Source of the DNA: Chromatocurvus halotolerans
Lineage (GTDB): Bacteria > Pseudomonadota > Gammaproteobacteria > Pseudomonadales > Halieaceae
Direction: 5' to 3'
Assembly: GCF_004340525.1 (NCBI RefSeq)
Contig: NZ_SLWX01000002.1
Location: 186,001-250,000 of the forward strand
Length of the DNA: 64,000 bases
Part shown: in pieces, positions 8,217 to 16,041 of the stretch
Numbering within the stretch: position 1 is the first letter of the stretch
Layout: the number at the start of each line of letters is the position of its first letter
The notes under the pieces: generated by a model
Database searches by the model: none
Seen by the model: the letters and a program-made list of their open reading frames with translations, nothing else
What the model was told of the DNA's origin: nothing
Position numbers and translations under genes: made by a program

Positions 8217-8964
8217 TTACCAGCTATACCTGTGCCTGATGCTTGTCACCCGCCTGGTGTATCTGCGTCAGGATGCCGCTGCCAGCTGGCGATTTTCATT
8301 GACATTGGCTCTGTCTCAGGCCGCGCTGCTTTTGCTTGTCTTCGGCATTGGCGGAACCACTCTCGCCGTGATGTTCGCGGTGTCCGGTTTTACCCTTCTG
8401 GGTGGTTTGCTCGAGGCGCGAGTGTCAGTCTACGCGGTGCGGTTTGCTGTGCTCGTGCTTCTCTCGATGGCGCCCCTGGTATTGCAGCCTCTCTTCGGTG
8501 CGCTGTCGATGTCTTCACTGAGTCTGGCGGTATCGACCATGCTCGATCACGGGTTGCAGGCGCTGCTGGGCGGTGGCGTCGGGGTGCAGCGGGCTGCGCT
8601 ACCCGTTCTGCTGGGTTTTTTGCTGCTTGCCAATGAAGTTAACGTGATCATGCGCGGTGTCTTTCAGGTCCTGCGTCTGGAGCCTCGTGTGAATCCGCAG
8701 GCGGTGGATGGGAAGCCGGATATCGATGAGTACAACGCGGGCCGCGTTATCGGCATTCTTGAACGCTGGCTCATGTTCCTTGTCGTGCTCTTTACCAGCG
8801 ACTGGGCGGCCCTGGGTTTTATTGTTGCGGCCAAGAGTCTGGTACGTTTTGACCAGTTCAAGGATCGCCGATTCGCCGAATATATGCTGGTGGGAACCTT
8901 CATGTCTGCACTGTTTGCCATCGCCGTCGCCTCGATGACAGGGATGGCGCTACCTCGGCCCTGA
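8209..8964 (+). CDS. Polytopic membrane protein, DUF3307-like C-terminus, SatD partner
   Basis: 251 residues from ATG 8209, which overlaps the end of satD by 8 bp (translational coupling). Seven or so hydrophobic segments are visible. The C-terminal third (YNAGRVIGILERWLMFL, then WAALGFIVAAKSLVRFDQ and FKDRRFAEYMLVGTFMSA) matches the C-terminal part of DUF3307 membrane proteins, which commonly accompany SatD genes. The usual DUF3307 N-terminus is not obvious. Function is unknown. The conserved arginine/glutamate/lysine pattern within the membrane (GILER, AAKS, FKDR) suggests a channel or sensor rather than simple anchoring. The open frame extends upstream of 8209 but that part overlaps satD and is unlikely to be used. 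Confidence 0.8.
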   Translation: MPDYQLYLCLMLVTRLVYLRQDAAASWRFSLTLALSQAALLLLVFGIGGTTLAVMFAVSGFTLLGGLLEARVSVYAVRFAVLVLLSMAPLVLQPLFGALSMSSLSLAVSTMLDHGLQALLGGGVGVQRAALPVLLGFLLLANEVNVIMRGVFQVLRLEPRVNPQAVDGKPDIDEYNAGRVIGILERWLMFLVVLFTSDWAALGFIVAAKSLVRFDQFKDRRFAEYMLVGTFMSALFAIAVASMTGMALPRP

Positions 8965-9036
8965 CGGCGGCCGTCATGTGCAGCCAGAATGTCACCGCCA
9001 AGTGTGACAACGTTACCCGACAGATGGAGACAGACA

Positions 9037-9771
9037 GTGACGAAAGGCCGTGACGTTCAGCTACAGTCCGATTGGCTGCGGCTGCTGGGCGATGAGTTCG
9101 AGCAGGACTACATGCGTGACCTCGCCGGCTTCCTGCGCCGGCGGCGAGGGGAGGGTGCCGTGCTGTACCCGCCGCCCGCGGAGATATTCAACGCATTCTG
9201 GTACACCCCGCCAGGGGATGTCGCCGTCGTGATTCTGGGACAGGATCCCTACCACAATCCGGGGCAGGCTCATGGCCTGTGTTTTTCGGTGCGCCCGGAG
9301 GTTGCCGTCCCGCCATCTCTGCGCAATATCTTTCAGGAACAGCGCGACGACCTCGGCGTGGAGGTCCCTTCCCATGGCTCGCTGGTTGCGTGGGCACGTC
9401 GCGGCGTGCTGCTGCTGAACAGCGTGCTCACGGTAGAGAGGGGGCAGGCGGGGTCGCACCAGGGGCAGGGCTGGGAGCGCTTTACCGATCGCGTGATTGA
9501 TGCAATCAATGGCCAGGAGCGCCCGGTCGTCTTCATGCTCTGGGGTAGCTACGCCCAGAAAAAGGGCGCATCGATTGACGCATCACGCCACTGCGTACTG
9601 CGCGCACCTCACCCGTCGCCGCTGAGTGCGCACCGCGGCTTTCTCGGCTGCAGGCACTTCAGTGCCGCCAATGCCTTTTTACGCGACCGCGGCATGGCCG
9701 ATCTGGACTGGACGCTGCCGTCGCTTGACGAGGCTCGTCAGCTGGCCTCGCTGGATCCGCGCAGGCTGTAG
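9037..9771 (+). CDS. ung: Uracil-DNA glycosylase
   Basis: Family 1 uracil-DNA glycosylase, removing uracil from DNA in base excision repair. Diagnostic motifs are GQDPYHNPGQAHGLCF (water-activating Asp), the uracil-binding LLLNSVLTV, and HPSPLSAHRGF (catalytic His loop). I chose GTG 9037 because a GGAGA site stands 6 nt before it and the length then matches the E. coli enzyme; an in-frame ATG at 8989 would add 16 residues (MSPPSVTTL). The 3' end overlaps the convergent ygfZ gene by 34 bp. Confidence 0.95.
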   Translation: MTKGRDVQLQSDWLRLLGDEFEQDYMRDLAGFLRRRRGEGAVLYPPPAEIFNAFWYTPPGDVAVVILGQDPYHNPGQAHGLCFSVRPEVAVPPSLRNIFQEQRDDLGVEVPSHGSLVAWARRGVLLLNSVLTVERGQAGSHQGQGWERFTDRVIDAINGQERPVVFMLWGSYAQKKGASIDASRHCVLRAPHPSPLSAHRGFLGCRHFSAANAFLRDRGMADLDWTLPSLDEARQLASLDPRRL

Positions 9772-10691
9772 GGCAGGGGTACTGGCTGCAGGTGGGGACG
9801 ATGGGTGCCGGCGTCCTTCACGATCAAGGGTAGTTCACTGTCGGCTACCGTAATCAGAGCCAGCACCAGCGACGGCTCACCCGCCGCCCGGATGATGCGC
9901 AGGACACTGCCGACTGCGCGACCATCAGCCTCCGGCGCCAGGGTGGCACCGGCTTCCAGGTCTGCTGCTTCCGCGACACTGTAAATCCCGCAGCGTCGTT
10001 TGCTCTTGCCTTTGTAGTGCAGCCGCGCGACGACCTCCTGGCCGATGTAGCAACCCTTGCGAAAATTAAGGAGGCCGGCGAGGTCGTAGTTCAGAACCTG
10101 GGGGACGTGACTGGCGCTCAGTTCGGCGGTGGTTCGTACCAGACCGCGACGCAGCTCGTTCTGCTGCCAGTGTGCCTCGGGACATTCCCGAGCCTGGGGC
10201 GCCAGTGCCGCCAAAACATCGGATATCGCGGCGCGTGTCACGAGCACTTCGAAAGCCTCGCCGGCATCATCTGCCTGACAGGCCACCAGGGCGTCGGTTG
10301 TCAGGCAGCGGTCGCGTCCGTCGGGTGTGGCGCCAGCGATGGTGCGCAGTACCGTGGCTGCGTCTTCGCCCCAGAGACCGAGCAGCGTCCATTGGTCATT
10401 CCGTTCACTGATCTGTGTGCGCGAGAACATGGCGTACTTTTCCAGCGTCGCGTGGGTGATGTCGCGCAAGTCACTGCGCAGTCGCAATGCGTAGTGTGTG
10501 TCGCCGAGGCACAGCACTCGACAATCCGTCACGACGCGCCCCTGGGCGCTGCACAGCGCGCCCTGGACGCTTTGCGACTCGCTGACCTGGAGGCAGTCGC
10601 AGGTGAGCTGGCCCTGGAGGAATGTCGGCACCTGATCACCGTTGAAATGAAGCAGGCGGTCTGAGGCGAGTTGCGCGTAAAAAGCGGGCAT
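9738..10691 (-). CDS. ygfZ: YgfZ, folate-binding Fe-S cluster assembly/repair factor
   Basis: 317 residues from ATG 10691 (MPAFYAQLASDR); the longer upstream frame is unlikely. The signature KGCYIGQEVVARLHYKGKSK, which includes the conserved cysteine of the family, is intact, and the fold matches the tetrahydrofolate-binding GcvT-like superfamily. YgfZ supports a subset of Fe-S enzymes such as MiaB. Its divergent neighbour is sdhE, as in many gammaproteobacteria, linking both to flavin and Fe-S enzyme maturation. The gene ends inside the last codons of ung on the other strand. Confidence 0.92.
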   Translation of the reverse strand: MPAFYAQLASDRLLHFNGDQVPTFLQGQLTCDCLQVSESQSVQGALCSAQGRVVTDCRVLCLGDTHYALRLRSDLRDITHATLEKYAMFSRTQISERNDQWTLLGLWGEDAATVLRTIAGATPDGRDRCLTTDALVACQADDAGEAFEVLVTRAAISDVLAALAPQARECPEAHWQQNELRRGLVRTTAELSASHVPQVLNYDLAGLLNFRKGCYIGQEVVARLHYKGKSKRRCGIYSVAEAADLEAGATLAPEADGRAVGSVLRIIRAAGEPSLVLALITVADSELPLIVKDAGTHRPHLQPVPLPYSLRGSSEAS

Positions 10692-10744
10692 GGAAGGCAG
10701 TCCTGTTATTGCTGGGTCTGCGGCGGTCGCCGCGTGTTTGCGGC

Positions 10745-10750
10745 TATAAT
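10745..10750 (+). promoter_or_regulatory. Candidate -10 box for sdhE-ygfX
   Basis: TATAAT, a perfect sigma-70 -10 hexamer in otherwise GC-rich sequence, 39 bp before the sdhE ATG in the divergent ygfZ/sdhE gap. No good -35 element is visible 16-18 bp upstream, so the call rests on the -10 alone. Confidence 0.5.
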
Positions 10751-10788
10751 GGCCGCTTTTGCTCTGGCACTGGGGATACTTTACGGCG

Positions 10789-11055
10789 ATGATACGTGAA
10801 AATGAACACCGTCGGATGCGTTGGGCGAGCCGCCGCGGCATGCTCGAGCTGGATCTGGTTCTGGCGCCCTTTGTCGACCAGGTCTTTCCCGATCTGTCGG
10901 AGGAGGATCAGCTCTGCTACCGGCGGCTGATGGAGTGTGAGGATCAGCAGCTTTTCGGCTGGTTCCTCGGACGCGATATCCCGGAGGATCCCGGCCTTGC
11001 CCGCATTGTCGACAGAATCCTCGCCTGTAACGCTGCTGGCTATACCGCTGGCTGA
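10789..11055 (+). CDS. sdhE: SdhE, FAD assembly factor for succinate dehydrogenase
   Basis: 88 residues from ATG 10789, the same length as E. coli SdhE (YgfY/CptB). The RGMLELDLVL segment contains the conserved RGxxE motif needed for flavinylation of SdhA, and the small helical bundle continues with the typical YRRLMECEDQQLFGWFLG. It promotes covalent attachment of FAD to succinate dehydrogenase and fumarate reductase. Its 3' end overlaps ygfX, the usual partner. Confidence 0.93.
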   Translation: MIRENEHRRMRWASRRGMLELDLVLAPFVDQVFPDLSEEDQLCYRRLMECEDQQLFGWFLGRDIPEDPGLARIVDRILACNAAGYTAG

Positions 11056-11548
11056 TACATCGCCGGCGCGGTGGCTTCACGTCGCCATCTTGGCCGCGCT
11101 CGTTGTGCAATGTGCGCTGTTACTGTCCGTCGCGCCCCTTGCGGCAGCCGCCACCTTTGGTGCGTCTGCGCTCGCGCTCTGGAGTCTCCGCCAGGCTTCG
11201 CTGGCAACGGGGATGCTCTCCCTCACCGAGGAGGGCTGGTGCCTGGTCGATGACGCGGGGTTGTGCTGGCGCGCGCCCCTGCCTGCCATTTCCATGGTGT
11301 CCTTTGCCTGCGCGATACGGCTTCGCCGGGGTTACCGCTGCCGCTGGGTCTTGGTCACCCGTGGCGTCTGCGGCACGGGGCCGTGGCGGGCGTTACGCCG
11401 AGCGGTGACTCTTTATGCGCGGCCCATCCGGTTCAAGGATCGTGTCCGTTCCCGTCTCCTGGGTATCCGGGTAATCCAGCGTGAAGTGCAGCCCGCGGCT
11501 CTCCCGACGTTCCAGCGCACTGCGAATCATCAGCTCGGACACCATTGA
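10997..11548 (+). CDS. YgfX/CptA-like inner-membrane protein with antisense C-terminal extension
   Basis: About 183 residues if translation starts at TTG 10997, which has a GGAGG nine bases upstream; no in-frame ATG exists near the expected start. The body fits YgfX: a WLHVAILAALVVQCALLLS first helix, a second hydrophobic segment, then soluble beta strands and WRALRRAVTLYARP. The family usually stops there at about 135 residues. Here the frame runs another 40-50 residues and overlaps the convergent nadB gene by 156 bp. A +1 shift at about 11390 would meet a stop within five codons, so a frameshift or lost stop is possible. YgfX with SdhE was once described as a toxin-antitoxin pair. Confidence 0.7.
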   Translation: MPALSTESSPVTLLAIPLADTSPARWLHVAILAALVVQCALLLSVAPLAAAATFGASALALWSLRQASLATGMLSLTEEGWCLVDDAGLCWRAPLPAISMVSFACAIRLRRGYRCRWVLVTRGVCGTGPWRALRRAVTLYARPIRFKDRVRSRLLGIRVIQREVQPAALPTFQRTANHQLGHH

Positions 11549-13006
11549 CAGGTTGCGCAGTTCGAGCAGATCGTTGCTCACCTTGTAATTCGAGTAGTAT
11601 TCGGCAATTTCGGACTGCAGCAGTTCTGCCCGGTGCAGCGCGCGCTGCAGGCGCTTCGTACTGCGGACTATCCCCACGTAGTCCCACATGAAGCGGCGCA
11701 GCTCATCCCAGTTGTGGGAAATCACCACGTCTTCATCGGAATCGGTGACCTGGCTCTCATCCCAGCCCTTGATGTCCGGGGCGCTGGCCTTGTGCAGATC
11801 GGCGCTGGCAATGTCCTCTGCCGCTGCCCGCGCAAATACGATGCATTCGAGCAGTGAGTTGCTGGCCATGCGGTTGGCACCATGCAGCCCGGTAAACGAG
11901 CATTCCCCCACCGCGTAAAGTCCCGGGATATCGGTTCGCGCCCGGGTGTCGACCACGATGCCGCCGCAGGTATAGTGCGCCGCCGGAACCACGGGAATGG
12001 GTTCCTGCGCGATATCAATGCCGAATTCGGCGCAGCGGGCCATGATGGTAGGGAAGTGCCCGCGCAGAAAGTCCTCACTCTGGTGGGATATGTCGAGATA
12101 CACGCAGTCGATGCCCAGACGTTTCATCTCGTGGTCGATGGCCCGGGCGACGATGTCCCGCGGCGCCAGTTCCGCGCGCTCGTCGAAGCGCTGCATGAAG
12201 CGATCGCCGTCCGGCAGGCGAAGCACAGCACCTTCGCCGCGCAGCGCCTCGGAGATCAGGAAGGACTTCGCCCTCGGATGATAGAGGCAGGTGGGGTGGA
12301 ACTGGTTGAACTCCATGTTACCGACCCGGCAACCCGCCCGCCAGGCCATGGCGATACCGTCGCCACTGGCGCCGTCCGGGTTGCTGGTATACAGGTAAGC
12401 CTTGCTGGCGCCGCCGGTTGCCAGAATGACCGCCGGCGCCTGGAACAGATCAACATGATCGCTGCGCTGATTCAGCGCATAGACGCCATGGCAATGGCCG
12501 TTGCGCACCACTAGGTCCACGGCCACGCGATGGGTAAACACCTCGACGTTGTCCGCTGCCTGTACTTCGCTCCCCAGTACATCGCCGATGGCGCGGCCGG
12601 TCTGGTCGGTGGAGTGAATGATGCGACGGTGGCTGTGGCCGCCTTCCTGCACCAGGTGAAACTCGGGCGCCGCGTCGGCCGCCTGATCGTCGCGGCGGTC
12701 GAAATTGACGCCAAGCCCGACCAGCCACTCCACGCAATCGCGGCTGTGGCGGACGGTAAACTCCACTACCTCACGGTGGCAGAGCCCCGCGCCGGCCCGC
12801 AGCGTGTCTTCGACATGTGAATCCACCGTGTCGCGATCGTGCAGTACGGCTGCCATTCCGCCCTGCGCCCAGTACGTTGCCCCCTGCGCAATGTCCGCCT
12901 TGGATATCAGGGCGATGCGCAGGTGCCCTGGCAGGCGCAGTGCGGCGCTGAGGCCCGCGGCCCCGCTACCGATGATGACGACGTCGTGGCGCCAGTGTTG
13001 TCCCAT
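11393..13006 (-). CDS. nadB: L-aspartate oxidase
   Basis: 537 residues from ATG 13006 (E. coli enzyme 540). The FAD dinucleotide motif is GSGAAGLSAAL near the N-terminus. Catalytic blocks include ATYWAQGGMAAVL, EGGHSHRRIIHSTDQTG and GLHGANRMASNSLLE, all of which place it in the aspartate oxidase branch of the fumarate reductase family. It makes iminoaspartate for quinolinate and NAD synthesis. The gene is divergent from rpoE, the classical arrangement. Its 3' end is overlapped by ygfX. Confidence 0.96.
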   Translation of the reverse strand: MGQHWRHDVVIIGSGAAGLSAALRLPGHLRIALISKADIAQGATYWAQGGMAAVLHDRDTVDSHVEDTLRAGAGLCHREVVEFTVRHSRDCVEWLVGLGVNFDRRDDQAADAAPEFHLVQEGGHSHRRIIHSTDQTGRAIGDVLGSEVQAADNVEVFTHRVAVDLVVRNGHCHGVYALNQRSDHVDLFQAPAVILATGGASKAYLYTSNPDGASGDGIAMAWRAGCRVGNMEFNQFHPTCLYHPRAKSFLISEALRGEGAVLRLPDGDRFMQRFDERAELAPRDIVARAIDHEMKRLGIDCVYLDISHQSEDFLRGHFPTIMARCAEFGIDIAQEPIPVVPAAHYTCGGIVVDTRARTDIPGLYAVGECSFTGLHGANRMASNSLLECIVFARAAAEDIASADLHKASAPDIKGWDESQVTDSDEDVVISHNWDELRRFMWDYVGIVRSTKRLQRALHRAELLQSEIAEYYSNYKVSNDLLELRNLSMVSELMIRSALERRESRGLHFTLDYPDTQETGTDTILEPDGPRIKSHRSA

Positions 13007-13116
13007 GGAATTTCCGTCAGCCCGGTGTGAGTGTGTGCAAAAAACGCGGCGGCGTGAGAAGCTTGACCGCAGTATAGTCGACCCGACGAGGGTGACGAAG
13101 ACATTCAATGAATGAT

Positions 13117-13143
13117 GAACTTGCAGGCGTCATCATGGTCTAT
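13117..13143 (+). promoter_or_regulatory. Sigma-E type promoter of the rpoE operon
   Basis: GAACTT at 13117-13122, a 16-bp spacer, then TCTAT at 13139-13143. This fits the sigma-E (RpoE/AlgU) pattern GAACTT-N16-TCNNA closely, and lies 62 bp before the rpoE start codon. RpoE operons in gammaproteobacteria are usually autoregulated from just such a promoter, so this is probably the sigma factor's own feedback promoter. Confidence 0.75.
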
Positions 13144-13205
13144 TGGGCAAGCCGACGCCGCGGGCGCCATAGCCTGCTGGCAAATATCAAGGAGGATGGC
13201 GTCGC

Positions 13206-13787
13206 GTGACGGCAACGGCCACGGACAAACAGCTGGTTGCCAGGGTGCAGAAGGGGGACAACCGCGCCTTCGATCTGCTTGTGCTCAAATATCAGCACAA
13301 GATCCTGGGGTTGATCAGCCGTTACATCCAGGATTCGGACGAAATGCAGGATGTTGCACAGGAAGCGTTCATCAAGGCATACCGTGCCTTGCCCGGCTTT
13401 CGTGGCGACAGTGCGTTCTATACCTGGCTGTACCGGATTGCGATCAACACGGCCAAAAATCACATTGTGGCGCGCTCCCGCCGCCCCCCCGGCAGTGATG
13501 TCGAGGTTGAGGACGCGGAGTATTATGATGGGGGCGGTGCCCTGCGCGATCTGGAAAACCCGGAAAATGCGCTTTTTGGTGAAGAATTGAAAGCGGTTGT
13601 CGAAGCCGCCATTGCAGATCTGCCTGATGATTTGCGCACTGCGGTAACTTTGCGGGAATTTGATGGTCTCAGTTATGAGGACATCGCGGATGTCATGGAT
13701 TGCCCGGTAGGCACCGTGCGTTCACGCATTTTCCGGGCACGCGAGGCTATTGATGCCAAAGTCACCGCCCAGATTGATGGCAGCTAG
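13206..13787 (+). CDS. rpoE: RNA polymerase sigma-E factor (RpoE/AlgU)
   Basis: 193 residues, GTG start after an AAGGAGG site; the ATG at 13196 is out of frame. Region 2 (LVLKYQHKILGLISRYI to AYRALPGFRGDSAFYTWLYR) and region 4 (DLRTAVTLREFDGLSYEDIA, then CPVGTVRSRIFRARE) are complete, as in ECF group 2 sigma factors. It directs the envelope-stress regulon and is released when RseA is degraded. It heads rpoE-rseA-rseB-rseC-mucD, the order known from Pseudomonas (algU-mucABCD). Confidence 0.97.
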   Translation: MTATATDKQLVARVQKGDNRAFDLLVLKYQHKILGLISRYIQDSDEMQDVAQEAFIKAYRALPGFRGDSAFYTWLYRIAINTAKNHIVARSRRPPGSDVEVEDAEYYDGGGALRDLENPENALFGEELKAVVEAAIADLPDDLRTAVTLREFDGLSYEDIADVMDCPVGTVRSRIFRAREAIDAKVTAQIDGS

Positions 13788-13827
13788 CAAGGGCGTCGCA
13801 GCATGCGGCGGCAACCAGAGGTAACGA

Positions 13828-14448
13828 ATGACCCACAGTACGCAAACGGAAGGCCATATGAACGAGTCCATGCGCGAATCCTTGTCTGCATTGATGGATG
13901 GAGAAGCGAGCGAGATAGAACTGCACCGCATTCTCGCCAGTACCGATGACGATGAACTTCGGGCCGCCTGGTCCGGCATGCACCGCAACAGCGATATTCT
14001 GCGCGGAACCGCGGTGATAACCCGGATGGATATTTCCCGAGCGGTCAGTGAGTCGGTTGCGAAGATCGATTTCGCACCCGTGGCCGACAAGGTCGCCGGC
14101 GGTGGAATGCGCCGGTCGCTGGTAAGTTTTGCCGTGGCGGCCTCGGTCACTGCCGTGGTCGTATTCGGCGGACAGCAGTTTCTGACATCGCCCGACAGCA
14201 TCACGCCGGCAGGTGTCGGATCACCGGGTCTGGTCAATTCCGGCGGTGCGGTTCCCGTCCGTGCCAGCTTCGGCTCACGCACGGAACAGCCGTCCATGGT
14301 GCTGCAACCCGCTACAGGGGCGGGCTACCAGGAACTCGCGCGACAGCGGCTGCGCAAGTACAGCCAGGCTCACGCGGAACAGGCAGCGCTGAACACGCCA
14401 CAGGGCCTCGTGCCGTTTGCCCGCGTTCAGGACATCCAGTCACAGTAA
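13828..14448 (+). CDS. rseA: Anti-sigma-E factor RseA (MucA)
   Basis: 206 residues. The cytoplasmic N-terminus (MNESMRESLSALMDGEASE, then ELRAAWSGMHRNSDILRG) is the sigma-binding domain of the RseA family. One membrane segment follows at about 95-112 (RSLVSFAVAASVTAVVVFG), then a periplasmic tail rich in Gly/Pro/Ser and ending in ordered sequence. It holds RpoE inactive until DegS-like cleavage and RseP. The chosen start has GAGGTAACG before it; ATG 13858 is an alternative that would drop ten residues. Confidence 0.9.
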   Translation: MTHSTQTEGHMNESMRESLSALMDGEASEIELHRILASTDDDELRAAWSGMHRNSDILRGTAVITRMDISRAVSESVAKIDFAPVADKVAGGGMRRSLVSFAVAASVTAVVVFGGQQFLTSPDSITPAGVGSPGLVNSGGAVPVRASFGSRTEQPSMVLQPATGAGYQELARQRLRKYSQAHAEQAALNTPQGLVPFARVQDIQSQ

Positions 14449-14455
14449 CGTCCGC

Positions 14456-15487
14456 ATGCATCGCTCTCGGCTGCACCCGATTCGTGCGCTTGTCTACGGC
14501 GCCTGCCTGCTGCCCACAGTCGTCTGGGCGACGTCCGACTGTGAGGATTCCAGCACCGGCGCACTTCAGTTGCTTGAGCGCATGTCCCGCGCGGGGACGA
14601 TGGTAAATCATCAGGGCATGGCGACACTGCAGCGCGACGGCGATATGCGCGTCCTGAAGATTCGCCGGAACACCGAGGGTGATGCGACGACAGAGACCCT
14701 TACCTTGCTGACCGGTCAGACGGCGCAGGTTGTGCGCTCTGCACATCCAGAAAGCTGTGTTCACCCAGGGCACACGCTGCTTCGCCTGCAGCAGGGGCAG
14801 GGAAGCGTCTGTGGTGTAGCCGCGTATTACCGGCTCGCCATGGAATCGGGTGACCGTGTCGCCGGCCGCATGACACAGCGAATTATTGCTCAGCCGCGCG
14901 ACATGTATCGCTATGCCCATGTGCTTGAGATTGATGAGGAAACCGCGCAACTGCTCAAGGTGACGACGCTGACAGCTGACGGTCGCCCTCTGGAGCAGTT
15001 CCAGTACGCCAGCCTTGCGCTCGAAGACACACGGGACACCGAGCGCGAAACCGGTGCTGATACCGCAGACGCCGACACCTCGCCCGGGGTCGCCAGCAGT
15101 CACGCTGCCGCGCATCCCGGTAACGACGTTGAGGGTGCTGATGCCGCGACGTCTTCCGGCACCTCGGCAGCGGTGCCGCAAACGGGATCACCGCAGGAAG
15201 CTGGCATGGAGTGGAAACCAGAGTGGGTGCCCGACGGATTTCTCCCGACCCGGGCGATAGAAAACGGCAACCGCCAGACCTATACCGACGGCATGGCCAG
15301 CTTCTCTGTGTTTCTCGAGCCGGGCAGCATTAGCATGCAGCCTGGTGAAGGCGCTGTGCGCGAAGGCAGTACACTTGCCTACACACGGGGGCTGCGCCTC
15401 GCGGACTCCATGGTGCTGGTCACGGTCATCGGCGAAGTGCCGGTGAATACCGCGCGGATCGTCGCTGATTCGGTCAGGCTGAGGTAG
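14456..15487 (+). CDS. rseB: RseB/MucB, periplasmic regulator of sigma-E, with long acidic linker
   Basis: 343 residues from ATG 14456, seven bases after the rseA stop, with a signal peptide ending near TVVWA. The N-terminal domain (35-188) has the lipoprotein-carrier-like LolA fold of RseB, and the C-terminal domain (251-343; WKPEWVPDGFLP, AVREGSTLAYTRG) binds RseA. Between them residues 190-250 are a low-complexity stretch of Asp/Thr/Ala/Ser/Gly (ERETGADTADADTSPG), longer than usual for this hinge. RseB blocks RseA cleavage and senses off-pathway lipopolysaccharide or other lipid signals. Confidence 0.9.
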   Translation: MHRSRLHPIRALVYGACLLPTVVWATSDCEDSSTGALQLLERMSRAGTMVNHQGMATLQRDGDMRVLKIRRNTEGDATTETLTLLTGQTAQVVRSAHPESCVHPGHTLLRLQQGQGSVCGVAAYYRLAMESGDRVAGRMTQRIIAQPRDMYRYAHVLEIDEETAQLLKVTTLTADGRPLEQFQYASLALEDTRDTERETGADTADADTSPGVASSHAAAHPGNDVEGADAATSSGTSAAVPQTGSPQEAGMEWKPEWVPDGFLPTRAIENGNRQTYTDGMASFSVFLEPGSISMQPGEGAVREGSTLAYTRGLRLADSMVLVTVIGEVPVNTARIVADSVRLR

Positions 15488-15490
15488 CGC

Positions 15491-15982
15491 ATGCTGCTGG
15501 AATCAGGCAGGGTTGTGGCGGTGGAGCCGGACGTTGTCTGGGTGGAGACCCTGCGCCGCTCAACCTGTGGCAGTTGTGCTGCCCGTGCCGGATGCGGTCA
15601 ACGCCTGCTGAATCGACACGAGGGCGGTGGGCGGGGACTCGTTCGCGCGTTGTCGGGTGACGCACTGAAGGCGGCAGACTGTCGCGTCAATGATCGCGTT
15701 GAGATTGCGCTGCCAGAGGAAGTCATTCTGCGCGGGTCAACCATTGTCTATGCCGTACCGATCATCAGCATGATCCTGGCTGTGGCGCTGGTTTCGGGCC
15801 TGAGCACCGACGCTGGCGACGCCGCCAGCGTCACAGCGGCCTTGGCTGGCTTCGCGGCAGGCCTCGGCCTGGTCCGCTGGCATGCCTTCTCTCACCGCGA
15901 CGATCCGCGGATCCAGCCGGTACTGCAGCGACGACTGCCGGCTGATTTGGATGCCGGCATCACCGTCGCTGCCATGTCGTGA
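15491..15982 (+). CDS. rseC: RseC/MucC-family membrane protein
   Basis: 163 residues, three bases after rseB. An N-terminal cysteine cluster (TCGSCAARAGCGQRLL; Cys 26, 29, 35) is characteristic of RseC, and two hydrophobic helices follow (STIVYAVPIISMILAVALVS and SVTAALAGFAAGLGLV). RseC is an inner-membrane protein tied to redox control of SoxR in E. coli and to positive control of sigma-E. Its biochemical role remains unsettled. Confidence 0.9.
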   Translation: MLLESGRVVAVEPDVVWVETLRRSTCGSCAARAGCGQRLLNRHEGGGRGLVRALSGDALKAADCRVNDRVEIALPEEVILRGSTIVYAVPIISMILAVALVSGLSTDAGDAASVTAALAGFAAGLGLVRWHAFSHRDDPRIQPVLQRRLPADLDAGITVAAMS

Positions 15983-16041
15983 ACACGGCGATCTGAAATA
16001 AACGCTACACTTACTTTTTTCGAGTGATGGGGAACTGACCT

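Noticed and set aside
8963-8975. GACGGC-G-GCCGTC palindrome after the SatD partner gene
   Set aside because: Loop of one base makes the full stem impossible and no T-run follows; not a convincing terminator.
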